Below are positions 26,887 to 34,704 of a DNA stretch of 64,000 nt, piece after piece (positions within the stretch are counted from its first letter, which is position 1; each line of letters begins with the position of its first letter). The notes beneath the pieces were generated by a model that searched no databases, was not told where the DNA came from, and saw only the letters and a program-made list of their open reading frames with translations. The DNA is from Halorussus gelatinilyticus (GTDB lineage Archaea; Halobacteriota; Halobacteria; Halobacteriales; Haladaptataceae): positions 930,001-994,000 of the forward strand of contig NZ_CP096658.1 of NCBI RefSeq assembly GCF_023238445.1, read 5' to 3'. Made by a program: the position numbers and the translations under genes.

Positions 26887-27960
26887 TCACGGCCACCCTC
26901 CGTCGTCGTACGCCACCGTTCGCACGAGCAGGAAGATGAGCGCCGAGAGCGCCAGCAGGAGGACCGCGACCGCGCCCGACTCTTCGAGACCCGCCGAGAG
27001 GTACGTGTTGTAGATGAAGACGGGCGCGTGCTGGGCGCTCACGGTCTCGCCCTCGGGCAGGTAGAAGAAGTCCACGCTGTAGGCGACGATGGCGACAGCG
27101 CCGAACTCCGAGACCGCCCGCGCCCACGCCAGCACCCCGCCGGTCAGGACGCCGCGCCACGCCAGCGGCGCGGTCACGCGCCGGAACGTCTCCAAGCGGT
27201 TCGCGCCGAGGGTCCGGGCGGCCCACTCGACGCGGGTCGGGACCGACTCGAACGCCTCGCGGGCCGCGTTCACGGCGAACGGCGCGGAGACGAACGTCAT
27301 CGCCAGCACCATCCCGAGCATCGTCTGGAGGACGGTGAATTTGAAGGTGAAGTCGATAATCGGGATGGTGAACTGCACGCCGCCGAAGGCTCCGCCCTCC
27401 CCGAACCCGAAGAGGATGGCGAGTCCCGCGACGCTGTGGGGGACGACGAGCGGGAGGTCCACCAGACTCTCGACCAATTGCTGTCCCGGAAAGCCGCGAG
27501 CGAGGACCAACGCGAGGGGAACTCCGAGCGCGACGCTGGCGGTTGCGGCGAGGAGCGGGGCGTACACCGAGAGGTAGAGCGCCCGCTGGACGCCGGGGTC
27601 GGTCGCCATCTCCGCGACCAGTCCGAGGTCTTGGCGCGCGACCATCATCAACAGCGGGAGTCCGAGCGCGACCAGCAGGACGGTCCCGAGCGTCGCCGCG
27701 AGGACGCCGAAGGTGCCGCGGTTCCGGGCGGCCGCGATGGCCGCCGCCGAGAGGACCGCGAACCCGGCGTACGCGCCGGGGTAGCCGACCGCCAGCGCGG
27801 CCGCGAACGCGACGAGTTGGACCGAGACGACCGCCAGCACGGTCGTCCCCGCCCCGATTCGGCCGCCGAGAGTCTCGGCGGCCGAATCGGTCTCTCGCCG
27901 GGCGGCGGTCGCGTCGCCCCGGCGTCCCGACTCGCCCTGCGTCTCCGTGTCTGTACTCAC
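26887..27960 (-). CDS. wtpB: Tungstate/molybdate ABC transporter permease
   Basis: The protein has 357 aa from a GTG start at 27960. A polar N-terminus (about 40 residues) precedes two hydrophobic helices not seen in short ModB proteins, then the permease core with six helices. The coupling EAA-like motif is EWAARTLGANRLETFRRVTAPLA (about 229-251), followed by AWARAVSEFGAVAIVAY, a classic molybdate/tungstate permease signature. The start is 4 bp past the wtpA stop, so the genes are probably cotranscribed. Confidence 0.9.
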   Translation of the reverse strand: MSTDTETQGESGRRGDATAARRETDSAAETLGGRIGAGTTVLAVVSVQLVAFAAALAVGYPGAYAGFAVLSAAAIAAARNRGTFGVLAATLGTVLLVALGLPLLMMVARQDLGLVAEMATDPGVQRALYLSVYAPLLAATASVALGVPLALVLARGFPGQQLVESLVDLPLVVPHSVAGLAILFGFGEGGAFGGVQFTIPIIDFTFKFTVLQTMLGMVLAMTFVSAPFAVNAAREAFESVPTRVEWAARTLGANRLETFRRVTAPLAWRGVLTGGVLAWARAVSEFGAVAIVAYSVDFFYLPEGETVSAQHAPVFIYNTYLSAGLEESGAVAVLLLALSALIFLLVRTVAYDDGGWP

Positions 27961-27964
27961 GGCT

Positions 27965-29035
27965 TCACAGTTCGAGCGGACCCACTGAAGTCTTTGCCTC
28001 CGCGCGTCTCGCCACGCGAGCGGGCACGTCGCCGTCCTTCGTGACGACGGCCGGTTCCTTCGGAATCAGGCCCGTCTCCTTCAGAATCTTCCGGCCCGGT
28101 TCGGTCGTCATGTACTCGACCCACATCGCGCCCAGAACGGGGGCCTCGGCCACGCTCGGCACCGTGATGCCGTAGGCGATGGGCGCGCCGGTGAACGTCC
28201 CGGCGCTGGTCTCGACCTCCGCCTTGGCGTAGTGGTTGGCGTACTTCGTCGTCAGTTTCGAGAGGTCCACGTGGGGCTGGAGGTCCACGTAGGGCATCCC
28301 CGACTGGGAGGCGATGGAGCGGTAGTAGAGCGCGTAGTCGAGTTTACCGGACTCGAGTTGGCCCTCCAACTTGGTCTCGGTCCCGGTCGGGACGGTCATG
28401 TTGTCCCGAATCTTCTCGAAGGTCTGCTGGCCGTAGAGTCGCGTTCCGTCGAGTTTCTCCTTGCCCAACTGCATCGCCATGACCGCCCGGTAGCCGCCGG
28501 GGTCGATGGCGGGGTCGCTGTGGCCGACTTTCACGCCGTCGCGCGAGAGGACCTCCCACCAGTTGTCCGGGCCGATTTCGCCCGCGCCGGGCGAGTCCTC
28601 GCGGTACTGGAGCGACATCGCGTTGGCGGCGAAGATGGCGTACCAACTGCCGTACTCCGGCAGGACGCGGTCCCGGATGAGTCGGAAGTCCGAGACGCCC
28701 AACACGTCGGCGCTCCGGCCCTGCGTCGTTATCTTCTTCGTTGACGCGACCGACCCCTTGGCCTCCCGGTTGACCGTGACGCCGTACTCGTCTTCGAACT
28801 TCGGTTCGGCCGCGCCGAACGGCGGCGCGAGGCTCCCCGCGTGGAAGACGGTCATCGAGTCCGAGGTCGGCGTCGGGGTGCCCGACGCCTCGGTCGCGTT
28901 CGCCCCGTCGCTCGCCGTCGTTCCGGTGGTCGTCCCCCCACCGGTCGATTCCCCGCCGACGCACCCCGCGAGTCCGGCGACGCCGAGCGCACCCGTCGCC
29001 TTCAGCAGATCCCTGCGCGAGCGTTGTTCCCTCAT
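27965..29035 (-). CDS. wtpA: Tungstate/molybdate-binding lipoprotein of ABC transporter
   Basis: The protein has 356 aa from ATG 29035. A Tat motif (SRRDLLKATG) and lipobox (LAGC, about residue 22) indicate an exported lipoprotein. A Thr/Ser/Gly linker follows, then the oxyanion-binding fold: MTVFHAGSLAPPF (about 57-69), GSVASTKKITTQGR and DPAIDPGGYRAVMAMQLG, where Ser and Asp residues bind WO4 or MoO4 in WtpA relatives. It captures the oxyanion for WtpB/WtpC. Tungsten suits haloarchaeal aldehyde oxidoreductases. Tungstate versus molybdate preference is not resolvable here. Confidence 0.9.
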   Translation of the reverse strand: MREQRSRRDLLKATGALGVAGLAGCVGGESTGGGTTTGTTASDGANATEASGTPTPTSDSMTVFHAGSLAPPFGAAEPKFEDEYGVTVNREAKGSVASTKKITTQGRSADVLGVSDFRLIRDRVLPEYGSWYAIFAANAMSLQYREDSPGAGEIGPDNWWEVLSRDGVKVGHSDPAIDPGGYRAVMAMQLGKEKLDGTRLYGQQTFEKIRDNMTVPTGTETKLEGQLESGKLDYALYYRSIASQSGMPYVDLQPHVDLSKLTTKYANHYAKAEVETSAGTFTGAPIAYGITVPSVAEAPVLGAMWVEYMTTEPGRKILKETGLIPKEPAVVTKDGDVPARVARRAEAKTSVGPLEL

Positions 29036-29101
29036 AGACACAACCCCGGTTCTATCGCACCAGACATAACGGTTTTGACTGCTCGCGCTCTGGTTCGGGG
29101 C
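29036..29101. promoter_or_regulatory. Divergent wtpA / ModE-like promoter region
   Basis: These 66 bp carry both promoters. The AT-richest part is about 29055-29078 (contains CATAACGG). ACCAGA at 29059-29064 and TCTGGT at 29089-29094 form a 6-bp inverted repeat with a 24-bp spacer, a possible site for the divergent ModE-like protein. Confidence 0.4.
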
Positions 29102-29848
29102 ATGGACGCCGGATTCGAGGCCCACCTCCGGGCCGGCGAGGTGGAGTTCGACGCCAGCGACGCCGACCTCCTGCGCGCCGTGGACGAAGAAGGGTCGCTG
29201 AACCGCGCGGCCGACGCGCTCGACCGGTCGTACTCCCGCGCCCACCAGCGTCTGACCGCGCTCGAAGACGCGCTCGGCCCGCTGGTGGTCCGCCAGCGCG
29301 GCGGGTCGGGCGGCGGCGGGTCGCGACTCACCGACGAGGCCCGCGACCTGCTGGCACGCTTCGAGCGCCTGCGGGCGGAGTTCACCGGCACGGCGGAGGT
29401 CGAGGAGGCGGTCCTCTCCGGCGAGGTCGTCGCCCGCGACGGCGAGTTGGCCACCGTCGAGACCCCGGCGGGGCGGGTCCGTGCGCTCGCACCCCCGGCG
29501 GAATCCGGGACCGAGCGCGCGCCGGACGCCGACGCGGAGGGCGTGCGGGTCGCCGACGCCGACGCCGACGCCGTGCAGGTCGCCGTTCGAGCGGACGCGG
29601 TGACGCTCCACGCGCCCGACGCCGCCCCGGCCGCGGAGGCGACCAGCGCGCGGAATCGGTTCTCGGGGAGCGTCGCGGCCATCGACGCCGGCGAGCAGGT
29701 CGCGCGCGTCCTCGTGGACGTGGGGACGGACGCGACCCTCGCGGCACTGGTCACGATGTCGAGCGTCGAGACGTTGGACTTGGACGAGGGGTCGGCCGTG
29801 GTCGCGTCGTTCAAAGCGACCGCGACGCGGGCGAGTCCGGGGGAGTGA
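29102..29848 (+). CDS. ModE-like regulator with TOBE domains
   Basis: The protein has 248 aa from ATG 29102. A winged helix-turn-helix of the ModE/LysR-like type occupies about residues 20-85 (DADLLRAVDEEGSLNRAADALDRSYSRAHQRL). The C-terminal part has two TOBE-like segments (about 100-160 and 178-240, the second beginning NRFSGSVAAIDAGEQ), which bind molybdate or tungstate in the family. It is divergent from wtpA across 66 bp. It is therefore the likely metal-responsive regulator of the transporter and perhaps of itself. The region between the domains is Asp/Ala-rich. Confidence 0.85.
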   Translation: MDAGFEAHLRAGEVEFDASDADLLRAVDEEGSLNRAADALDRSYSRAHQRLTALEDALGPLVVRQRGGSGGGGSRLTDEARDLLARFERLRAEFTGTAEVEEAVLSGEVVARDGELATVETPAGRVRALAPPAESGTERAPDADAEGVRVADADADAVQVAVRADAVTLHAPDAAPAAEATSARNRFSGSVAAIDAGEQVARVLVDVGTDATLAALVTMSSVETLDLDEGSAVVASFKATATRASPGE

Positions 29849-30074
29849 GCCGGTCGGGAAACATTCGTACGGCTTAAAGACTCCTCTATCAACGTTAAAA
29901 TATTGTACACCTGTCTGTGGTGTCTCAGAACCGGACCGACGAACGCGCCGGTCACGGATTACCGTCGGCGAGAGCTACGCATCACGAAACCCGTCGGCGG
30001 AGGTGAAACGCCGAGGGAGTCGTCAGTGGAAGTACTCGTCAGCGCAAGCGGGTCGGTGGAGAGGAGTGTTCGGT

Positions 30075-31106
30075 CTACTTCCCGTTACCCTTCCCCTTGC
30101 CGTTCTTGCCCTTCTTCGAGTCGTCTCCGTCGTCGGACTCCTCGCCGGAGTCGCCGCCGTTTCCTGCGTTGTCGGGCGGACCGGCCGAACCGCCGTCGGT
30201 GCCGTTCTCCGGCGCGTCAGTGCCGTTCTCCGGTTCGTCGGTACCGTTCCGGGTCTCGTCGTTCGGACCCGCGTGGTCGGGTTTGCCCTTATCGCCGGAC
30301 TTGCCGGCGTGGTCGGGGCGCTTCTCGTCGGCGTTGCCGGGGTTGTTCTCGGTCACGAACTCCGAGATGACCTGTCCGATGGGACCGCCGTCGTCGCCCG
30401 CGTCCATCATCTTGTTGACGAACGAGGAGACGAGGTCACCGAAGGACTTCCCGCTCTCGTTGCCCGAGCTGACGGTGAGCGCGGCCGTTTCGGTGCCGGT
30501 CGCGTTGCCCTTCTCCGCGGTGACCTCGACGGTCACGTTCTCGCTGGGGGCGGGCAGGGCCACCGTACCGCTCTCGTCGGTGACGTAGCTGCCAGCGCCC
30601 TCGTAGGTCGCGTTCTCGTCCGTGACTGCGACCGTGACGGAGGCGTTGGCGACGGCCGAGCCGTCGTCGGTCACGGACACCGTGGCACCGCCGTCGGTCT
30701 GGTCCACGGCGACCGCGAGCGACCCGTCGTCGGACTCCTCGGCGACGAGCGTGACCGTCGTCGTGCTGGTCGCGTTACCGGTCTCCGCCGTCACCGAGAC
30801 GGTGACGTTCGCGTCGGGCTCGGGGAGCGCGACGGTTCCGTTCTGGTCGGTCGCGTAGTCGCCCGCACCCGCGTACGTGACGTTCTCGTCGGCGACGCCG
30901 ACCGTCACGCTGGCGTTCGCGACCGCCGACCCGTTTCGAGTCACCGTCACGGTCGCGCCGTCGTCGCCGACCTGTTCGACCGAGACGGAGAGTGAATTGG
31001 CGGTTTCGTTCGCCGCTGCGGTACTCGCCGCGCCCGCGGCCGCGACGCTCGACAGGACGAGGAGTCCCGCGAGGGCGACCGCGATGGTTCGTTGTGTCGA
31101 TGTCAT
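30075..31106 (-). CDS. Secreted protein with two Ig-like repeats and a charged low-complexity tail
   Basis: The protein has 343 aa. A Sec signal (about 8-32) ends in Ala residues. Two homologous beta-sandwich units follow (about 38-122 and 130-212), each with NGSAVANASV or DGSAVANASV, a YAGAG/YEGAG turn and a VTVSVTAETGNA/VTVEVTAEKGNA end. After a short helix (about 218-255), the C-terminus is Asp/Glu/Asn/Gly-rich with 'ENGT' repeats and closes with a Lys/Gly run (GKNGKGKGNGK). No anchor is visible, so it may be released or bound by charge to the envelope. The same Ig unit occurs in the lipoprotein at 40760-41749. I do not recognise the overall family. Confidence 0.7.
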   Translation of the reverse strand: MTSTQRTIAVALAGLLVLSSVAAAGAASTAAANETANSLSVSVEQVGDDGATVTVTRNGSAVANASVTVGVADENVTYAGAGDYATDQNGTVALPEPDANVTVSVTAETGNATSTTTVTLVAEESDDGSLAVAVDQTDGGATVSVTDDGSAVANASVTVAVTDENATYEGAGSYVTDESGTVALPAPSENVTVEVTAEKGNATGTETAALTVSSGNESGKSFGDLVSSFVNKMMDAGDDGGPIGQVISEFVTENNPGNADEKRPDHAGKSGDKGKPDHAGPNDETRNGTDEPENGTDAPENGTDGGSAGPPDNAGNGGDSGEESDDGDDSKKGKNGKGKGNGK

Positions 31107-31205
31107 GCACTCGTCTCTTTGGGAAATGAGAGATTAAACCCCGCTTGCCGTCCACTCTGTTTTCGCAGTTCAATCTAGACGATAGAAAGTCTCGTAGACG
31201 TCGAT

Positions 31206-31249
31206 AAAGTTTAAAAACTGTTCTTACCGTTCAACGGAATCGTTCAACG
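31206..31249. promoter_or_regulatory. TATA-like element with two CGTTCAACG palindromes
   Basis: Two 9-bp palindromes CGTTCAACG (31228-31236, extended to CCGTTCAACGG at 31227-31237; and 31241-31249) sit next to the AT-rich stretch 31206-31220 on the upstream side of the secreted Ig-like gene (minus strand). They are 13 bp apart start to start. A closely related word lies in the promoter region of the related gene at 41749. Confidence 0.45.
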
Positions 31250-31313
31250 TTACGTTTCCCGAGCGGATTCGACCGAATCCGCTCGGAGTTCTGGTAGCTC
31301 CGGCGTCCCAGCG

Positions 31314-32612
31314 CTACTCCGCGCGCTCGACGGCGGCCGCGGCGCGTTCCTCGGCGCGCTCCCGCACGTCTTCGGCGTCCATCGTCAGCACCTCGCGGTC
31401 GCGCATCAGGACCGCGCCGTCGCAGAGCGTGTGGCGCACGTCCGACCCGCGGGCCGCGTAGACGAGGTGGCTCACGAGGTCGTGGTGGGGCGTCAGATGG
31501 GGCGCGTCGAGGTCCACGACCGCGAGGTCGGCGTTCGCGCCTTCCGCGACGCGACCGCTGTCGAATCCGAGCGCGTCGGCGCTCCCCTCGGTGGCCATCC
31601 GGACGACGCTCTCGGCGGGGACCGCGCTGGCGTCGTTCGCGGCCAACTTGCCGACCATCGCGGCGTCGCGCATCTCGTCGAACAAGTCGAGGTCGTTGTT
31701 CGAGGCCGCGCCGTCGGTGCCGAGACCGACGGTCACGCCCGCGTCGAGCATATCTTGGACCGGGGCCATCCCGCTGGCGAGTTTCATGTTCGACGCCGGG
31801 CAGTGGACGACCGCGGTGCCCGTCTCGGCCAGCAGGTCGATTTCGGTCCCGTCGAGGTGGACGCCGTGGGCCACGGAGTCCGACGCGCCGGTCATGTCCA
31901 GTTCGCGGGCGTATTCCAGCGGACGCTCGCCCTCCGCCTCGACTATCGGGTCCACTTCGTCTTCGGTCTCGTTGGCGTGGTAGTGGAGCGGAATCCCGTC
32001 GTCTCGGGCTTTCGAGACGTACTCTCGAAGGTACTCCTCGCCGACGGTCGTCAGGCTGTGGGGCATGAACGCCGTCTTCACGCGACCCGCCGCCGCGCCG
32101 TCGAACTTCCGGGCGGTAGCGAGGCTCTGCTCGCAGTCCTCGCGCGCGCCATCCTCGTCCTTCCCGACCGTCACGATGCCGTAGCCCAACCGCGCGCGCA
32201 GTCCGGCGTCCTCCACCGCGTCCACGACCTGCTCCTCGTGGAAGTACATGTCCGCGAACGCCGTGGTGCCCGACCGAATCATCTCCAGCAGGCCGAGGTC
32301 GGTCCCGGCGCGCACGTCCTCGGGGGTCAGTTCGGCCTCGACCGGCCAGATGTCCTCCTGCAACCACGCGTCGAGTTCCTTGTCGTCGGCGTAGCCCCGC
32401 AGGAGCGTCATCGCGGCGTGGGTGTGAGCGTTGACCAGTCCCGGCATCACGAGACCGTCCTCGGCGGAGAGCGTCTCGTCGCCCTCGGGAACCTCGTCGG
32501 GGTCCCCGACCGCCGTAATCGTGCCGGACTCGGAATCGACCAGTACGTCGGCGCGCTCGACGGTCGCGTCGGGGCGAAGAACCCGGCCGCCCGCGATTCG
32601 GAGTGTCGTCAT
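31314..32612 (-). CDS. 5'-methylthioadenosine/S-adenosylhomocysteine deaminase-like amidohydrolase
   Basis: The protein has 432 aa from ATG 32612. The amidohydrolase metal site is marked by GLVNAHTHAAMTLLRG (about 53-68), where the HxH pair binds metal. Later come MPHSLTTVGEEYL, YHANETEDEVD and VVHCPASNMKLASG (about 271-284) and LGTDGAASNNDLD, the catalytic Asp region. This set is typical of MtaD/DadD enzymes that deaminate MTA, SAH or 5'-deoxyadenosine in purine and methionine salvage. The monocistronic context does not decide the substrate. Confidence 0.88.
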   Translation of the reverse strand: MTTLRIAGGRVLRPDATVERADVLVDSESGTITAVGDPDEVPEGDETLSAEDGLVMPGLVNAHTHAAMTLLRGYADDKELDAWLQEDIWPVEAELTPEDVRAGTDLGLLEMIRSGTTAFADMYFHEEQVVDAVEDAGLRARLGYGIVTVGKDEDGAREDCEQSLATARKFDGAAAGRVKTAFMPHSLTTVGEEYLREYVSKARDDGIPLHYHANETEDEVDPIVEAEGERPLEYARELDMTGASDSVAHGVHLDGTEIDLLAETGTAVVHCPASNMKLASGMAPVQDMLDAGVTVGLGTDGAASNNDLDLFDEMRDAAMVGKLAANDASAVPAESVVRMATEGSADALGFDSGRVAEGANADLAVVDLDAPHLTPHHDLVSHLVYAARGSDVRHTLCDGAVLMRDREVLTMDAEDVRERAEERAAAAVERAE

Positions 32613-32748
32613 GGGGAATCGTTCTCCCGCCCGGCGTGTCAATCCATCGGGTTCGGTCCCGACTCGCGTCGAACGCCCCGCGCCGCCGACGGCCCGCCTG
32701 AATCCGAACCCCGAACAGCTAAATCCAAGCGGTCAGATACCTCGAAGG

Positions 32749-33306
32749 ATGCTCGACTCCGCGGCGTTCTGGGCGGCCGTCGCCGTCCTCGTGCCGGTGC
32801 TGAAGATGCTCTACTTCCCGCTCGCCAACCGAGTGCTGGGCGCGGTCAGCGACGCGCTCGGCGACCCGCGAGGCTACGTGATGTACAAGTACGCCCTGTT
32901 CGTCTCGGGCCTCGCGGTCGAACGGTCGTTCGGCGGGCGCGTACTTGCCGACCATCGCCTCCCGGAGGTCGTCGAGTCTCACCGCGACCGCCCTCCAGCG
33001 AGACCCGCAGACGACGAGTCGAGTCCTGACGAATCGGCGTGCATCTCCCGCTCGATGGTCGGACCCGAGGCTCAAAGAGTTTTCTACCGGGCCGCTCTGT
33101 CGCTGGAAAAAGGGTCAGTCGGCCGTTACCGCCACGGCACGAGGAAGTCTATCGAACAGACGTACCCGCCGGGGTGGCCGGTGGACGAACAGCCGCCGTT
33201 CATCTCCTCGGTCGTCTCGTCGGAGTCGTTGACGTTGAGTTCCATCGTGATCCATCGAGAACATCGTTACCGATTGGCATGTAATTTTTTCCGGTATAAT
33301 ATTTAA
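32749..33306 (+). CDS. Membrane ORF, coding-like only in its first third; possibly decayed
   Basis: From ATG 32749 the first 65 codons show strong third-position G/C and encode two hydrophobic helices (about 5-35 and 44-60) joined by FPLANRVLGAVSDALGDPRG. After about 32940 the codon bias collapses (codons such as gta ctt cat cct cca) and the product turns into random-looking polar sequence, although the frame stays open to 33306. The 3' part overlaps, antisense, a well-biased 39-codon gene. The likely explanation is a truncated or frame-disrupted membrane gene. I do not recognise the family. Confidence 0.4.
   Translation: MLDSAAFWAAVAVLVPVLKMLYFPLANRVLGAVSDALGDPRGYVMYKYALFVSGLAVERSFGGRVLADHRLPEVVESHRDRPPARPADDESSPDESACISRSMVGPEAQRVFYRAALSLEKGSVGRYRHGTRKSIEQTYPPGWPVDEQPPFISSVVSSESLTLSSIVIHREHRYRLACNFFRYNI
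33126..33245 (-). CDS. 39-aa peptide gene with acidic leader, double-glycine motif and Cys-containing core
   Basis: ATG 33245 to TAA 33126. The leader-like half is Asp/Glu-rich (MELNVNDSDETTEE) and ends MNGG. The remaining 21 residues start CSSTGHPGGYVC and end SIDFLVPWR, with two cysteines 11 residues apart and a hydrophobic end. About 34 of 38 sense codons end in G or C, far above positions 1 and 2, a strong coding sign in this AT-richer neighbourhood. A strong TATA-like stretch (33293-33307) lies about 50-60 bp upstream of the ATG. The leader/GG/core plan resembles secreted bacteriocin or RiPP precursors, but no modification or export gene is adjacent. A simple small metal-binding protein remains possible. 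Confidence 0.6.
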   Translation of the reverse strand: MELNVNDSDETTEEMNGGCSSTGHPGGYVCSIDFLVPWR

Positions 33307-33310
33307 ATTA
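33287..33310 (-). promoter_or_regulatory. AT-rich promoter of the 39-aa peptide gene
   Basis: On the minus strand the stretch TAATTTAAATATTATACCGG has a clear TATA box with an adjacent A-run downstream. A start of transcription about 25 bp below would leave an untranslated leader of about 25-30 nt before ATG 33245. It is the AT-richest spot within several kilobases. Confidence 0.5.
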
Positions 33311-33327
33311 TGTCGGTGTCGGTTCCA

Positions 33328-34593
33328 TCATGTATCGAACGGCACGGCGTCGGCGACGGCGGAGGCGGTCGGTTCGACGGTCGGAGACTCGCCCACGGCG
33401 CTCGCGGTCTTCTCGGGCCACGCGACCCCCGCGCCGGTTCCCACCACGACCACGCTGTCGGCCTCGCCGACCACGCCGTCCTCGACCGCCTGAGAGACCA
33501 CGGCGGGCGCGAGCGCCGAGGCCGGTTCGAGGAAGACGCCCTCGCGTCCGACCGTCCGGACGGCTTCCTCGACCGCCTCGCGGTCGGCGGCGTAGGCCGC
33601 GCCGCCGGAGGCCCGGACCGCTCCGAGCGCGTGGTCGCCGGAGGTCGTACCCATCGTGGAGGTGCTGAGCGGTTCCGGGCCGTCGTCGCGCCCGACCGAC
33701 TCGGCGTCCGCCTCGAACGCCGCGGCGAGGGGGTGGCGCTCCTCGCTCTCGGCGCTTATCATCCGGGGCTTGTCGGCGACGACGCCGCGGGCCGCGAGTT
33801 CCCGGAACCCCTTCCAGATGCCGTAGAGACCGTCGCCCGCGCCGACCGGGACGACCACGGCGTCGGGGACCTCGCCCAACTGCTCGACCAACTCGTACGC
33901 GATGGTCTTGTAGCCCTCGTAGACGTACGGTTGCCCGGTGAACTCGCCGTCGAGGTCGTACGCGACGACCCACCCCGAATCGGCGAGGTCGGCGAGCAGG
34001 GTCTTGCGCTCGCCGTAGTCGGTCAGCCGGAGGGCTTCCGCTCCGTAGGCCCGAATCTGGCGGTGGTGCGGCGGTTCGCTCGACGGCGAGAGGAAGGCGA
34101 GGACGCGCTCGACGCCCGCCCGCGAGGCGTAGGCCGCGACGGCGCTGGCGTGGTTCCCCGTCGAGGCGGCGGCGATGCGGTCAGCGCCGTGGGAGACGAG
34201 GCGGGGCACGACCACCGCGGCGAGGCGGTCCTTCCACGACCACGTGGGGTTGGTGGTCTCGTTCTTCAGATAGAGGTCGGGACTCGCATCCTCGAACTCG
34301 GCCGCCGCGGTCGCGCCGAGTCGCGGCGTCTCGACCAGCGGGGTCCACCCCTCGCCCATCGGGACGGGCGCGTCGGCGGACGCGTCCGGTTGGGACGCGT
34401 CCGCCGCGGAATCGCCCGGAACGGGAAGCCAGTCGGCGTAGCGCCGGAGGTCGGTCCGGTCGTTCTCGGGGAGCGCGTCGGGGAGGTCGTCGTAGGCGAC
34501 TTCGAGGGGGCCGCCGCAGCGGGGACAGTCCGCGGGGCGCTCGGCGGGGTCGGTCGTCGCGCCGCACGACAGGCACTCGAAGACGTAGGTCAT
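33328..34593 (-). CDS. thrC: Threonine synthase (PLP-dependent)
   Basis: The protein has 421 aa from ATG 34593. The N-terminal CLSCG and CPRCGG (about 7-11 and 24-29) form a zinc-ribbon seen in many archaeal threonine synthases. The PLP lysine lies in TWSWKDRLAA (about 118-127), and the phosphate-binding and Asn/Ser motifs are AASTGNHASAVAAYAS (about 142-157) and VPVGAGDGLYGIWKG. It converts O-phosphohomoserine to threonine. The C-terminal GTGAGV closes the PLP site. Related PLP lyases share this fold, so the exact substrate is inferred. Confidence 0.85.
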   Translation of the reverse strand: MTYVFECLSCGATTDPAERPADCPRCGGPLEVAYDDLPDALPENDRTDLRRYADWLPVPGDSAADASQPDASADAPVPMGEGWTPLVETPRLGATAAAEFEDASPDLYLKNETTNPTWSWKDRLAAVVVPRLVSHGADRIAAASTGNHASAVAAYASRAGVERVLAFLSPSSEPPHHRQIRAYGAEALRLTDYGERKTLLADLADSGWVVAYDLDGEFTGQPYVYEGYKTIAYELVEQLGEVPDAVVVPVGAGDGLYGIWKGFRELAARGVVADKPRMISAESEERHPLAAAFEADAESVGRDDGPEPLSTSTMGTTSGDHALGAVRASGGAAYAADREAVEEAVRTVGREGVFLEPASALAPAVVSQAVEDGVVGEADSVVVVGTGAGVAWPEKTASAVGESPTVEPTASAVADAVPFDT

Positions 34594-34648
34594 GGCGTCG
34601 TGTTGGTCCGGTGGACGGTTAGTGATTCGGGAAACGGCCAGACGCGCC

Positions 34649-34704
34649 GTCAGCGGCCGGGTCGTCAGCCGTCGGACTGTCAGCGGCCGGGCCGTCAGCC
34701 GTCG
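34649..34704. repeat. 30-nt-period direct repeat spanning a stop codon
   Basis: A 26-nt word (GTCAGCGGCCGGG-Y-CGTCAGCCGTCG) occurs at 34649-34674 and 34679-34704 with one mismatch. The second copy covers the last codons and stop of the phosphotransferase gene (stop at 34695-34697), so the first copy repeats the gene end outside the reading frame. Confidence 0.75.

Noticed and set aside
30003-30995. Plus-strand 330-aa Val/Gly/Arg-rich frame
   Set aside because: Antisense of the secreted Ig-like protein, which has signal peptide and repeats in its own frame.
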